Shown here piece by piece: positions 28,244 to 39,200 of a stretch of 64,000 nucleotides of DNA. Position numbers and translations under genes: made by a program. The stretch is from contig JAKSZU010000020.1 of assembly GCA_026018925.1 (NCBI GenBank), positions 43,493,102-43,557,101 on the forward strand, read 5' to 3'. The notes under the pieces are model-generated. The model was not told where the DNA came from and did no database searches. It saw only the letters and a program-made list of their open reading frames with translations. Each line of letters opens with the position of its first letter. The stretch's first letter is position 1. This DNA is from Tupaia tana. Taxonomy: Eukaryota; Chordata; Mammalia; Scandentia; Tupaiidae.

Positions 28244-28999
28244 ACCCGTCAACTAATTTAAATCGCTATTTAAATCCGCAGCACTTCGACTCGTATCCCC
28301 CAGGAACTGGCAGACTGGAAACTCCCCAGTTTCCGTCTGTGCCCGCATCCTTGACTGGGCAGCACTGTCCGCCTTTCCTTAAGAAAGCTGAGGGTGAAGA
28401 CTGTCTCTATGTGGCACTGTGGTATAAGTGACCGCTGTTGTGGAGGAGAAAAGCCCAGGAAGCTTAAAAATTTTGCAAAGAGAAAACAATCCCCCTGCAG
28501 ACCACAGTAAATAAAATAACAGCAGTGGGGTGATTTGCAACCATGTAACGGGCTTTTGTCTGGGTCTATTTCTCTGTGCCTCGAGGGTTTCTGTGTTCTT
28601 TCTCTGCAGGATCTCAGTGTTTCGCCCCTCCATTACAAAGGCCCAGGGCCTGAGCCCCTCCTCCGGCTGTTCACCCCCAATCTTGCCCATGCTGAGGCTT
28701 ACTTACAGCAGGCTGAAGAGTTCCAGTGGGGTGCAGGGCACTGCAATTTAGGATTTCTCAGTACAGGGTGAATTTTCAAGAGTGGATCGGAGAGGGGAGC
28801 CAGACTTAAAAATAGCCTTTACTCATCCTATTAACCCTCTCCTGGCGGAGCTAGCTAGAAGGCCCGGCCAGCAGGCTTTCTCCCTCTAGCAAACTCCAGA
28901 ATCGCTACAGCTGCCTCTGACAGCACCGTCAGGCGAGCATTCCTGATGTCTTGGCTAGCAGCTGAATAAATGTTATGATTCACTAAGAAAGAACTATTA

Positions 29000-29560
29000 A
29001 AAAAATTACTGTGTTCGTCTATTCACCAGGCTTACGAGCAGAAGGAAGGGAAGGGATTAGAGAAGTAGAGGGAGAGGGAAAGTGGGAGAGAGAAGGAAAA
29101 CCAGTCTCGGTGAATAGGGTCGGGAAGAAGCCTCTTGTTCCGGTTCGTATTGATCTGATTTCGCATGGAAGAACTGACGAGCCTGTGATTACTTTAATGA
29201 CCATGAAACCTTTGCATTGAGAGGGGTAAATGAAGCTGTGTAATCACCTTCTGAGTGATACCGAAGAGCGATAAAAAGGGCGGGGGGAGGAGTCATTGTA
29301 TCCGGCATTTACATCACACAGGCCCCGCAGGCTAAGGTAAACCCGGGGTTGCAGTGTCTCCGGGGGAGAAGAGCCAGAACCTCCAGACGGGGCTGGGACC
29401 TAGCTAAGGCCGCGGAAGGCAAGGCCTGGGCCCAGGGATTGCACGCCGATCTTTGGCGAGGAAGACCCTGATGTTAGAGGTTTCTGATCGCGGATAAAGC
29501 CCGTGACACTTGGGCCACACGAGGGGGGCGTAGACCATGGGCAAACGCCATGGGAGGCTG
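29000..29560. other. Conserved-looking, promoter-like region
   Basis: GATTACTTTAATGACCATGA (about 29189) and CCTTTGCATTGAGAGG are reminiscent of homeodomain/POU sites; GCGATAAAAAGGGCGGGGGG (about 29270) pairs a TATA-like motif with a GC box; 29320-29520 holds many CpGs. No transcript can be defined. Confidence 0.3.
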
Positions 29561-29835
29561 GTTCCGATCTGTTTAGAGTTTTCAGTAATAATGAAGGCAG
29601 CCTAGGTTCAGTCGAAAGACAGACTTCCGATTATCCTAAATAAGGTGACATCAGTTTAAAGTGACATTGTAGACGAGTGTGACTGCGTTTTGGAAGGGAA
29701 GATGCCAAGAAATACCAGACGCTGACACTGCCCTCCAGACTAACAGGAAAGACAAGACAGGTACTCGCAGAAAGACGACTGGTGATAGGGCGGCTTAATT
29801 TGAGCTCTGGTAGCTGTGGGCAACCATCTGCCATT

Positions 29836-30064
29836 GTTTTGTTTTGCTTAGCCATGAGGCATGTGTGCTCCAGGGAAAGAGACAGAGAGAGGGAAAGTGA
29901 GAAATCATCACCACCCCCGCCCCCCCCAACGGCCTTCTTCTCCATCCTCCTCCTGGGGTTTTGGGCAGCATGAGCACGAGCCCGGAGTGATTTCTCAAGC
30001 CTCAGGGTCCAGGACTCAAAACCACAGTGCCCTGGGGAATCCAGCGCCGTAGCCACCACACCAG
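29836..30064 (-). mobile_element. SINE-P
   Basis: GAGGGAAAGTGAGAAATCAT, C-rich block at 29910-29928, GGGTTTTGGGCAGCATGAGC and head complement CGTAGCCACCACACCAGTGA. Confidence 0.8.
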
Positions 30065-30209
30065 TGACGTTAACGACGTCTGTATTTATGATGGGCCGGA
30101 GCAGCTGAGAAGAGCGAGCTCCAGATCCAGACTGTAAGCTAGGGCTGGTTCCCTGGTCCCGGTTCTTCTTGCTTGTTAGTTTCTAACCCACTAAAAACTG
30201 CTGATGTCG

Positions 30210-30479
30210 GGACCAGCAGTTAGCGTAATGGCTATGTCGCTGGACTCCCACGTAGTCGACCGCGGTTCGAGTCCCCGATCCAGTGGCTTAAACTCACGCC
30301 GGGCGCGTGTGCGTGCGTGCCCAAGATCCCAAGAGGATAATGGAGGAGAAGGGATTGTGGCGTGGCCATCCCCCCTGGGGGGTGATTTCTCACTTTCTGT
30401 CTTTATGTCTCTCTCTGTCTGACTGGCGAGCGCACGCGCCCTATAGCAAAAACCTCTCCAAAATAAGAAAAAAAAAAAA
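30210..30479 (+). mobile_element. SINE-A, near consensus, 16-bp TSD
   Basis: All landmarks intact, including GGGCGCGTGTGCGTGCGTGC. AAAAACTGCTGATGTC at 30194-30209 and 30480-30495. Confidence 0.97.
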
Positions 30480-30682
30480 AAAAACTGCTGATGTCTCAGT
30501 TTCCTCACCCGTAATGGCTGGAGCGTCATCTGCCTTCTCAAGTTGCCATAGTGATCAACTAAGGTCGTAAATGGCAAGCAGACGGTATTGGGCCAGGTAG
30601 CCAATCAGAATATTATCACTGGTCTCATTACTCTAAAAGATAACCAAAATTCTTCATGAAGTCCTTTATGAACCCAGAAAAA

Positions 30683-31050
30683 TATTAGTTCGTTGGGAAA
30701 GTCATGACATATTTTCTGATTTTTGTTTTTTTTAGAGGTTTTTGCTATAGGGCGCGTGCGCTCGCCAGAAAGACAGAGAGAGACAGAGAGACAGAAAGCG
30801 AGAAATCACCCCCAAGGGGGGATGGCAACGCCGCAATCCCTTCTCCTCCATTCTCCTCTCGGGATCTTGGGCACGCACGCACACACACACACGCCCGGCA
30901 TGAGGCATGAGTTTAAGCCACCGGGTCCGGGACTCGAACCGCGGTCGACTACGTGGGAGTCCAGCGACATAGCCATTATGCCAACTGCTGGTCCCTGTTT
31001 TCTGTTTTTCTATGAAAAAAATGCATCACGACTTTCCCAACAACCCAATA
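30683..31050. mobile_element. Palindromic mariner-type MITE split by SINE-A
   Basis: Left arm TATTAGTTCGTTGGGAAAGT...CATGACATATTTTCTG (30683-30725) and right arm TGCATCACGACTTTCCCAAC...AACCCAATA (to 31050) are complementary; with the SINE removed the element is about 84 bp. Confidence 0.75.
30726..30995 (-). mobile_element. SINE-A inside the MITE loop
   Basis: TTTAGAGGTTTTTGCTATAG tail, a short internal repeat GGCATGAGGCATGAG at 30897-30911, head complement CCAACTGCTGGTCCC. Flanks TTTTCTGATTTTTG and TTTTCTGTTTTTC form an imperfect TSD. Confidence 0.93.
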
Positions 31051-31129
31051 AAGCCTAATAAAAAAAAGTAAGCCTTTCAAATCATAAAGCCTCCGCCGAC
31101 TGATGTGTTATTTCAAACTCTGCTACAAA

Positions 31130-31316
31130 TAGAGTTGCCAGATAAAAAACCGAGCACGCAGTTAAATCTGAATGTCAGAAAAACAACAAATATTCTTCAG
31201 TATAATTATGTCCTACACTAGTATACTAAAAAATAGTTTGTTGCTTATCTGAAATTCAAATTTAACTGGTCATCCTGTTTTTTAAATTGGTAAATTGGAC
31301 AACCTAACTGCAAACA
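31130..31316. mobile_element. Palindromic DNA-transposon fossil
   Basis: GAGTTGCCAGATAAAAAACC and GCAGTTAAATCTGAATGTCA on the left are complementary to AAATTCAAATTTAACTGGTC and AAATTGGACAACCTA on the right, across about 185 bp. This is a known kind of short palindromic mammalian transposon; I do not assign a family name. Confidence 0.7.
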
Positions 31317-31495
31317 GTCGAGACCTGAGTATATTTAACTCCTGCCACCTTTAGTCCAAGTATCTTGCGGTATCAGGAAAGGAATACTTATCTCAGAAAA
31401 TTAAAAAATAACAAATAACTGAGATTAATATTATTATTATTTTAATATCAAGAATATAACTCATCAATATAAGAGGGAAAAAAAACTGTGATTTG

Positions 31496-31587
31496 GGGGG
31501 CCAGCAGGTGGCGTGGTAGCTCAGGGCACTGGACTCCCACGTAGCTGACCACAGTTCGAGTCCTGGACCTGGTGGCTTGCTTTCTCA

Positions 31588-31630
<43 letters not shown>

Positions 31631-31972
31631 CTTCTCGGTTAAAAATTAAATAAATATATAAGTAAATAAAGGTAATAAAATAATTTTTTTTTTGAGAGGT
31701 TTTTCGCTATAGGGCGCGTGCGCTCGCCAGACAGACAGAGAGAGACAGAGAGACAGAAAGCTAGAAATCACCCCCCAGGGGGGATGGTCACGCCGCAATC
31801 CCTTCTCCTCCATTCTCCTCTCGGGATCTTGGGCACGCACGCACACGCGCCCGGCGTGAGTTGTAAGCCACCGGGTCCGAGACGCGAACCGCGGTCGACT
31901 ACGTGGGAGTCCAGCGACATAGCCATTACGCTAACTGCTGGTTCCCATAAAATAATTTTTAAAAATTAAAAA
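31496..31972 (+). mobile_element. SINE-B with SINE-A in its tail
   Basis: GGGGCCAGCAGGTGGCGTGG head, (CT)n of about 48 nt at 31584-31630, AATTAAATAAATATATAAGT tail; after the insertion the tail resumes as ATAAAATAATTTTTAAAAAT. Confidence 0.92.
31689..31946 (-). mobile_element. SINE-A, near consensus, 14-bp TSD
   Basis: CGCTATAGGGCGCGTGCGCT, AGTTGTAAGCCACCGGGTCC variant, head complement GCTAACTGCTGGTTCCC. ATAAAATAATTTTT at 31675-31688 and 31947-31960. Confidence 0.97.
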
Positions 31973-32771
31973 GATGATATCCTTTGTAAAAGTACCTTTA
32001 ATTTTTTTTTTTAATTTTACAGTTTAAAAAGTGACTTAAAAAAAAAATCTTTCGCCTAACCACAGAGATACGTGATTTCTAGGTTTGTTTGCTCAATTCT
32101 AAATCTACCACCAGACCTGAAATTAAGTTTATTTTGTTTTGCCTTTTCTCTTTCTCCAGGACAGAGCTCTGTGGAAACTCGATTACATAGACGAACCTGT
32201 GGGGCTGATATTACACTGATGAATATACCCAAATCGAGATGCTTCATCAAAAGGAAACGTCCTTTCCAGTAAGGGGAACTATGTGGGGAAGGGAACATGT
32301 CTGCCCAAGAAACGTTTAGATCAATGGGGTAAATGCAAACTGGTATTATAAACATGTCTGTGACATCTTGCATTTGTTTAACACCCAGCATTTGTTTGTT
32401 ATTTTACGTCTTCCCCAAAAGGTAATATAAGATGAAGTCCTTATCACTTCAAAATTAAGAGTGGAGAAATGGCAGTACAGTAAGTTAGAGACCTACATCA
32501 CTAATAAAGGCAATACTTGAAGCAGGACGTTGTCCTTTCAGTCCCATGAGACACTGTATACAAAGAACGTTCATGAGGATTTCTGATCTAACCTGATCAA
32601 CAGACGGCACGTCCTAAGGTCTGCTTTCATGTTTTCTTGGCTTTGGAGTGACAGAGTTGATAATGCACAATACTTAAATACAAATTCGTGAATATCATTA
32701 ACTGATAAGGGGAAAAATTAAGTGGGGATTTTATTTTAGTTTTTAAAAATGTTAAGAAGTTTAAAAGTGGT
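31973..32771. other. Unique sequence with a possible exon
   Basis: AT-rich, SINE-free; holds the exon-like block at 32160-32268. Confidence 0.4.
32160..32268 (+). other. Candidate exon bounded by splice signals
   Basis: A 31-nt T/C-rich run ending in TTTCTCCAG (to 32159) is followed by 109 nt and then GTAAGG (32269). One frame is open through the block (36 residues, basic C-terminal part KSRCFIKRKRPFQ), but I recognise no protein. It could be a non-coding RNA exon or chance. Confidence 0.25.
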
Positions 32772-32920
32772 AAATAGAGTGGTGGTTAAGATGCTGGACT
32801 GCCACATGGCCGACTGTAGTTCGAGTCCTGGACCTGGCGGCTTGCTTTTTCACTTTCCCTCTCTCTCGTTCTCTCTGTCTCTAGTAAGTGTATGTGCCTT
32901 ATAACAAATTTTTAAAATAA
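32772..32920 (+). mobile_element. SINE-B, 5'-truncated, with long-SINE tail
   Basis: Starts AGAGTGGTGGTTAAGATGCT, B box AGTTCGAGTCCTGG, then TCTCTAGTAAGTGTATGTGC, which is the A/P-type tail rather than TGGTCAAATT. Confidence 0.8.
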
Positions 32921-33782
32921 CAATAGTAAAGAAAATTAAATACATGCTTCTTTTTAAAAGTTTCAAAGTCATGATTTTTGCTTCTATTAGTACTTTATTA
33001 AGTTTCTTTATTCATCACCGACACAGATGTGTTCTCTTAATTTTTTAAGGACTATGATATTCCAATATTGATTTAAATGCCACAAATATTTTTTAACCAT
33101 TTCTAAATAAATTTTAAGAACTGGATGGTTTTGATGTAGACCTTAAAACAATGTAACCAAAAAAAAAAAAATCATGAAAGCAAACAAAAAGCCAGAAGAA
33201 CATTAGAACAATGCATTTTCCTTTGAAGGACAGAGAAAAATCATGGGTAATTCAGGCCAGTTGATTTCTGGAGAATTCCAGCTATCAGAATGACTTTGTT
33301 GGGAGCAGCCACCCAAAGGTCCTGGCTGTTCCATGTCAATCTGTCAAACTAACAAAAACACCACAGGCTTCAGCACAAATGGCATATGACAAATGCAGAT
33401 GTGGCTCTGAAAAGAATCCTTTGCTTTTAAAACACCTGCAAGAATTCCAAAACAACTGGCATGCCTTCCACTTTGCCATAGCCACTCTCCTGACCCTGAG
33501 TTCGGAGTGGTGACAAAAAATGCCCAGAATGTACCGTATTCCATCCCGTTTGGAAGGGCAGTGGGGGCTGCCGCCGAGCGAGTGCAGTGTGGACTCCACA
33601 ATGGCACGCACCTGCTTGGGACGCAGCAAGAGAGTTTACTATGGAAACTGCGGCGTGTTCAGCTTCATTAAGTAGTCCTGAGCAAGTTCAAGTATGTCGC
33701 CTTTCTCTGAGGCTAACCCATCCTGAATTGAAAGGGACTGTGGAGAGGGATTTTTGTCCTCCCTCTCCCCACAGGTACATTG

Positions 33783-33819
<37 letters not shown>

Positions 33820-35228
33820 AGTAATAATCAGTTCCCACATTTTGGTTTAGGCAGATGAGTCATTTGTAGTACTCTTGCAGGGTAGGTATTAGACCAGAGA
33901 AACCCACAGTTTGTTGTCTTTTTTCAATTTTAAAAAGGCAACTATCCCCAAAATTCAGTGACCAATTTGATGTTTGAAAAACAGATGATGGAAGAGACGT
34001 CACTGCCCACTAGGGAATAGTTCCACTGTGTGCGTTTTAGCGGGCGTCTTCTGAAGTGTCATCCTCATTCGGCCGGTACCGGGGCAGTGACTAACCACTT
34101 TGTGAAAGGTTACCAGCTGGGAGAGGAAATGTCCCTTTCATCCCACAGTTTTGCATGCCAGACTCTGCTGTAAAACATTCTGTTAGAGTGTACATAAATA
34201 GTGGCAAAGTAGGCTCTCTGGGCTTTGCGGTGGAACTGTCCCTCCAGATAGGGCACTACCACGTCTCAGGAAGCACGTTCGGGGGCGCAGGCTGCCCAGT
34301 GGCGGAGCTCGAAGTTGGCTCCCAAGAATGAGATGCGTTGTTTGCTCTCGCACATTGCAGCTGCTCCCGCCCCCTCCTCTTTTGGTGGTTTATTACACAC
34401 ACGCTACTGATGAATGGGGGCCGCTGTTCCACAGTCCACCACACTCACAGGCCTGCCTACCACAGATCTGCCTGATCAACAGCAGGGCACCGCCATCATA
34501 ATTCTTCCTAGAAACAGGAGTATAAAAAGGGGTTTGTTGGAGGTTGGCTGGGCCTGCAGAGAATCCTGCCGCAGGGCTTGCCGATGCCATCGCTGGCTGT
34601 TATGGTCTCTGGCCCTAATAAGGTACAGAAACAAAGATTGTTCACTTATTCAAGGAGACTACAGCACCAGAGTGACGGAAAGTTGAGGCAGTAGGGCACG
34701 CATCCAAGTGGGATTAAGGCCACAGGCACAGTCTTACGGGGCTGTCTGGGTGGCAGAATGAGAAGCTCCAGCTGAAAATCCAGTTCAAACATAATTCATT
34801 ACATGTCATTCACAGTTAGCGGGGCTGTCACCGGGAGTTAAGTTGTTACATGGTGTCCGACTGATTTCGATAAGTATTTCTGTAAGCTTCTTACATGTTA
34901 TCATAATTCAGAACAGAAGGAAAACAACAGGCTGATAAATAAGATGACTTGGTGATAGCGACAAAGTACCCACAGAAAGAGCCCTGGTACACCCTGTTTT
35001 GTGTCCTCTGCTGTCATGCTTCGAAACTTTAGCATTTCTCTCACTGTAGTAAAATATTACAATTAGCATCTTCTAGGCATTTGCAAATGTTCAAATACAC
35101 ATCAACTGAATAAATCTACCAATTTTCTAACAAAGCGAACGTACTAACATGTTTTGTGTGAGGAAATTTCCACTTGGAGGTGTCATTTACCTCAGTCCTA
35201 AAGTCACTGAATGATCTAGAATAAAATT
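32921..35228. other. SINE-free stretch, no gene identified
   Basis: AT-rich to 33300, then mixed. A T-run of about 31 lies at 33787-33817. GGCATATGACAAATGCAGAT (about 33380) has three overlapping CANNTG-type sites. TATAAAAAGG at 34521 follows a GC-rich segment. Frames on either strand are unrecognised. Confidence 0.4.
34521..34530 (+). promoter_or_regulatory. TATA-box-like motif
   Basis: TATAAAAAGG is a textbook TATA sequence; the nearby upstream region has CCGCCCCCTCC (about 34367). No transcript or initiator can be shown. Confidence 0.2.
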
Positions 35229-35243
35229 CCGAAGTTCAATCTT

Positions 35244-35512
35244 TTTTTTTTAAGAGGTTTTTGCTATAGGGCGCGTGCACTCACCAGACAGACAGAGAGA
35301 AACAGAGAGACAGAAAGCGAGAAATCACCCCCCAGGGGGGATGGTCACGCCGCAATCCCTTCTCCTCCATTCTCCTCTCGGGATCTTGGGCACGCACGCA
35401 CACGCGCCCGGCGTGAGTTTTAAGCCACTGTGTCCGGGACGCGAACCGTGGTCCACTACATGGGAGTCCAGCGACATAGCCATTACGCCAACTGCTGGTC
35501 CCCCGAAGTTCA
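35244..35512 (-). mobile_element. SINE-A with 15-bp TSD
   Basis: TTAAGAGGTTTTTGCTATAG tail, head complement GCCAACTGCTGGTCCC. CCGAAGTTCAATCTT at 35229-35243 and 35513-35527. Confidence 0.97.
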
Positions 35513-35527
35513 ATCTTCTAGTCGTTT

Positions 35528-36250
35528 TGCTTTACTTTGCAAAAGATGGAAGTATAGCAAGAACAGCGATACAAATACATGTATATATGTGTGTATGTAT
35601 GATAATTTTTAAAAAATGGTTTCCTCTGTTCTTGGATTCCAAACACTGCTGTAATTAGAAACATAACTTATTAAGAGTATTCCCACAGTGAGCCCTGAGT
35701 GTTCTGAAGTCATTATCCTAGTAGTCTCTCCTGAGGGGGCTGTACCTGTCTGAGGCACTCTCGTGCTATGAATGGACTCTATGTTCGGAGAGCACGGTAA
35801 CTGAAGGCTAATATAATTGGCTTTTACATGCATTTGTAGCTAATAAAGTTTTGAGTGTTTGAAATTATTTAACAAGGACGATAGAGTCATCAAGTCTGGG
35901 TAGAGAATACAGGTATCAGTCTTAATGAAGCCGGGTCAGACTTCATCAGGGCCCACCACCTGTGAAGGTCAGCAGTCATGTGTGGTGGATTTCCAGACAG
36001 CATTGTCCCCCAAATAGTCAACAGCGAGTCATCCCCTCTACCTCTCTCCCATACCATTTTTAATTTATCCTCACGTCCAGCTACTTAAGCATTTACACTG
36101 CTGTCGTCATTTTAATACTGTCTTTAGCACTTCAGGCACTGTCAGGCTTACTGTATTCCGTCTTCCTGTGCTCATGCCTCTCTACCCGCCCCGGCAGCAC
36201 ACTGACCTGCTGCTGGTGCCTCCCTCGGAGAGCACCGCACGGCGCTGCAT
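35528..36250. other. Unique sequence, no gene seen
   Basis: No repeat apart from a TGTATATATGTGTGTATGTA stretch at 35580. No exon recognised. Confidence 0.4.
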
Positions 36251-36487
36251 AGGGCCAGCGTGGTCCTGTGGTGTCTCAAGGCGGCTGGATCCCACGTGGC
36301 CAACTGCGTGTTCAAATTCCGCAGCAGTTTGGAAAACGCTCTGGATGTGTGTGTGCCCAAACTCCGGAGAGGAGGACAAAGAAGGGTGACAGCATGGTCC
36401 TGGCCCAGGCAGGAAGAGAGTGGGGGTGCTTTCTTACTTTTGCTCTCTGGTGAGCGCATGCACCCTGTAGCAAATTAAAAATAAAAA
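36251..36487 (+). mobile_element. SINE-P, diverged
   Basis: GGGCCAGCGTGGTCCTGTGG head, GTGTTCAAATTCC B box, GATGTGTGTGTGCCCAAACT and GCATGCACCCTGTAGCAAAT tail. Confidence 0.8.
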
Positions 36488-36489
36488 TT

Positions 36490-36734
36490 AGGGCCGGCAG
36501 GTGGCGTGGTGGTTAAGCCACTGGACCCCACAAGACTGACTCCACAAGTCAAGTCCCAGACCCAGTGGCCTGAAAGACATGCCAGACATAGGTGTGTGTA
36601 TATCCAAACTCCTAAGAGGAGAATGGTGGACAGGGATTGTGGTGTGATCACTCCCTCTTGGGGACGATTTCTCACTTCCTCCTGCAATCACATGTGCCCT
36701 ATGTTAAAAACCTAAAAAAATTTAAAATTAAAAA
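36490..36734 (+). mobile_element. SINE-P
   Basis: GGGCCGGCAGGTGGCGTGGT head, GTCAAGTCCCAGACCCAG B-box region, CCTAAGAGGAGAATGG and ATGTGCCCTATGTTAAAAAC tail. Confidence 0.9.
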
Positions 36735-36875
36735 GAGAAACACAATGTCTTATTGGGATAGAGGGCCACTATATACATGTTTTTGTTTAATAGGACCACT
36801 GTTTTGTGAAACTATCCTACATCAAATGAGAAAATTTGAGGTGAGACAATGAGGAACTAACCATGTTAATCTTGT
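36735..36875. other. Unique sequence
   Basis: Nothing recognised. Confidence 0.4.
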
Positions 36876-37015
36876 CTTCTGAACTCTGTTACTTACTAGC
36901 TATATGACCGTAGGCAATTTACGCAACTTCTCTGAGCCTCACTGGGATCATTTACAAAATGGGATTATATCATACATATGCCCCTTCTGCATCCCTTATT
37001 TATATTCAAGGACAA
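36876..37015 (+). mobile_element. MIR
   Basis: CTTACTAGCTATATGACCGTAGGCAATTTACG (landmark AGCTATATGACCGTAGGCAA), CTTCTCTGAGCCTCACTGGG and TTTACAAAATGGGATTATAT match the MIR core closely. Confidence 0.9.
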
Positions 37016-37118
37016 GATAAAGCATTAGCAGTTGCTCTGGAGCAGAAACACCTGGAAACAACCTAAACAATCATCATGAGAATAAATTCAATAAATTTTT
37101 TAATCCTATTGTGGGTTC

Positions 37119-37291
37119 TTTTTTAAAAAAATTATTTTATTATTTATTTATTTATTCATTTAAATTTGACAGAGAGGGACAGACTGAGAGAGAGAGAGAA
37201 AGTGAGAAAGTAAGCTGCCAGATCTGGGACTCGAACCGCAGTCGGCCATGTGGGAGTCCAGCACCCTTCATTACCATGCCACCTGCCGGCC
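37119..37291 (-). mobile_element. SINE-B
   Basis: (TTTA)n, AAATTTGACAGAGAGGGACA, B-box complement GGGACTCGAACC, head complement GCCACCTGCCGGCCCC. Confidence 0.92.
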
Positions 37292-37454
37292 CCTCTCCCG
37301 TGGGATATTATGTAACCTTGCAAGGAGTCAAATAGATCTATTTCTATCAGTGAGAACGTACATTGCGAAGTGAGAACGTACACATCGTAGACTCCCGTTT
37401 GTCTAAGACCCTCAGCATGTATGTGTGTTTATAATAGTAAGAGTAGTTAGCCTC

Positions 37455-37625
37455 ACACAATGCTTACTCAGTGCCGAATACCACTCATACTTAACCCTCA
37501 CAATGACACCGGCAGAGCACTGGTGTCAGTCCTACTTTTACAGATGAGAAGCTGAAATCGCTCCTACAGAAGTAGGAGAGCTGACTCAACCCTTGGCTAG
37601 CTCCAGAGTCTGTGCTCTTAACAAT
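37455..37625 (-). mobile_element. MIR
   Basis: TGCTTACTCAGTGCCGAATACC, TTAACCCTCACAATGACACC, TACTTTTACAGATGAGAAGC and CCAGAGTCTGTGCTCTTAAC are successive MIR landmarks in reverse complement. Confidence 0.88.
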
Positions 37626-37636
37626 GGCTTATCTGC

Positions 37637-37906
37637 AGGAACTAGCAGTTAGCGTAATGGCTATGTCGCTGGACTCCCACGTAGTCAACCGCAGTTCGCG
37701 TCCCGGACCCGGTGGCTTAAAACTCACGACGGGCGCTTGTGCGTGCGTGCCCAAGATCCCGAGAGGAGAATGGAGGAGAAGGGATTGCGGCGTGGCCATC
37801 CCCCCTGGGGGGTGATTTCTCGCTTTCTGTCTCTATGTCTCTCTCTGTCTGTCTGGCGAGCGCACGCGCCCTATAGCGAAAACCTCTCAAAAAAAAAAAA
37901 AAACAA
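37637..37906 (+). mobile_element. SINE-A, near consensus
   Basis: GAACTAGCAGTTAGCGTAAT head, TTAAAACTCACG and AGCGAAAACCTCTC subfamily marks. AACAATGGCTTATCTG (about 37620) and AACAGTGGTCGATCTG (about 37907) are an imperfect TSD. Confidence 0.93.
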
Positions 37907-38159
37907 AAACAGTGGTCGATCTGATCCATCTCCACCCATTCACTCATTGATCCATCCGCTACCTGTCCTCACTCACCCCTCTTTCTTCTTGGGGGTGACA
38001 AAGGGCACTTCCACTCTTTATTCATTACTTTCACTTCTGCTTCTATAAACTTTGGTATTGTTTGAAACGCCTTAGTCAAGTTTAGAATTATGGTACTGGG
38101 ACAGTCTGATATACTGCTGTAGTGATTACAAAGGAAAACAAGTATTTTCCTTTTGTTTT

Positions 38160-38402
38160 TCAGATTTTTGCTTTACAACACATGTGCTCACCAAAGAGAA
38201 ATAGAGAGAAGGAAAAGGGAATAATTACTGCCAGCAGAGGATGGCTAGGCTACTGCCCCTTCTCTTCCTTTCTCTTCTTGGCATTTTGGGCATTCATGCA
38301 CACACACCCAGCATGAATTTCAAACTACCAGGTTCAAGACTCGAACTGCAGTCAGCCATGTGAGAGCCCAGTGCCTTAACCATTATGCCACCTGCTGAGC
38401 CC
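38160..38402 (-). mobile_element. SINE-P
   Basis: CAGATTTTTGCTTTACAACA tail, GGCATTTTGGGCATTCATGC, head complement TATGCCACCTGCTGAGCCCC. Confidence 0.85.
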
Positions 38403-38496
38403 CCAAGCATGGTTTTTAATCCGCTGGGTCTGGTACTAGAAATGGAGTCAGCAATGTGGGATCCAGCGCCTTAACCACCACGCTACCTGCTGGCCC
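38403..38496 (-). mobile_element. SINE-P head unit in tandem with preceding copy
   Basis: TTTTTAATCCGCTGGGTCTG, GCAATGTGGGATCCAGCGCC and CACGCTACCTGCTGGCCC are only the 5' third of a SINE, abutting 38402. Confidence 0.8.
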
Positions 38497-38590
38497 AGAA
38501 CCGGCTGTAACGGGGTACTGAAGGCAATGTCCGTAGTTCACTCCGAGTGGAGTCTTAGGTGTGCATATTGCCTGTTATCTGTTTTGCTTG

Positions 38591-38688
38591 TTTTTATTGA
38601 GACAGGTCCTGTTATTTTGCCCGGGCTGGCCTTGAACTTGTGATCCTCCTGCCTTGGCTTCCCAAGTAGCTGAGATTACAGGTGTCCT
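38591..38688 (-). mobile_element. 7SL-derived (Alu-like) monomer
   Basis: TATTGAGACAGGTCCTGTTA, GCCCGGGCTGGCCTTGAACT, GATCCTCCTGCCTTGGCTTC and AAGTAGCTGAGATTACAGGT are the reverse complement of Alu left-monomer landmarks. The terminal GGCCGGGCGCGGTGG is missing. Confidence 0.8.
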
Positions 38689-38903
38689 AAGCAACACCTT
38701 TTCTTGTTTACTGTAATATGTTTGTCTCTTCAAAAAAACCTACTTAGGACCCTGATCCCTATGAGTACTCAAAAATTTTGCTTAATGATTTTAAAAGCCT
38801 ATAAGTGAAAGACTTCTGTTTGGACAGGGCTGTAGTCTGAGGTTACAAAGAGACCAAAGTTAAATTGAAATATTTCTAATATTAACTGTTCTAAATATTA
38901 ACT
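38689..38903. other. Unique sequence
   Basis: Nothing recognised. Confidence 0.4.
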
Positions 38904-39183
38904 AGGAGCCTGTCTGTGGCTTGGTGGTTAAGGTGGTTAGATTACATGGCCAATTAATTACACAGTTCAAGTCCTGGACCCGGCAGCTTGAAAAAACACG
39001 CCAGGTGTGTGCATGTGAGCACATACAACCGCAGGAGGACAGTGGAGGAGACGGGACTGCACGTGGCGTGGCCGCTGCCTTGGGAGGTGCTTTTTCACTT
39101 TTCTTCTCTCTTGCTCTCTCGTTCTCTCTCTCTGTCTCCCTCCAGTGAGTGGATGTGCCCTATAGCACAATTCTTAAAAAGAA
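38904..39183 (+). mobile_element. SINE-P
   Basis: GGAGCCTGTCTGTGGCTTGG head, CAGTTCAAGTCCTGGACC B box, GGAGACGGGACTGCACGTGG and GGATGTGCCCTATAGCACAA tail. Confidence 0.85.
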
Positions 39184-39200
39184 AGAAAGATGATGATGCT

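Larger units (their letters stand above)
26302..28999. other. SINE-free stretch, no gene identified
   Basis: About 2.7 kb without the SINEs that fill the flanks. A possible MIR lies at about 26640-26740 (GACTCGGGTGGCCTTTGGCA, ATTTGAACTCTGAACCTATC), and a pair of about 35-bp direct repeats at 28121-28159 and 28205-28243. Open frames such as 27026-27349 have no recognised domain. Confidence 0.45.
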
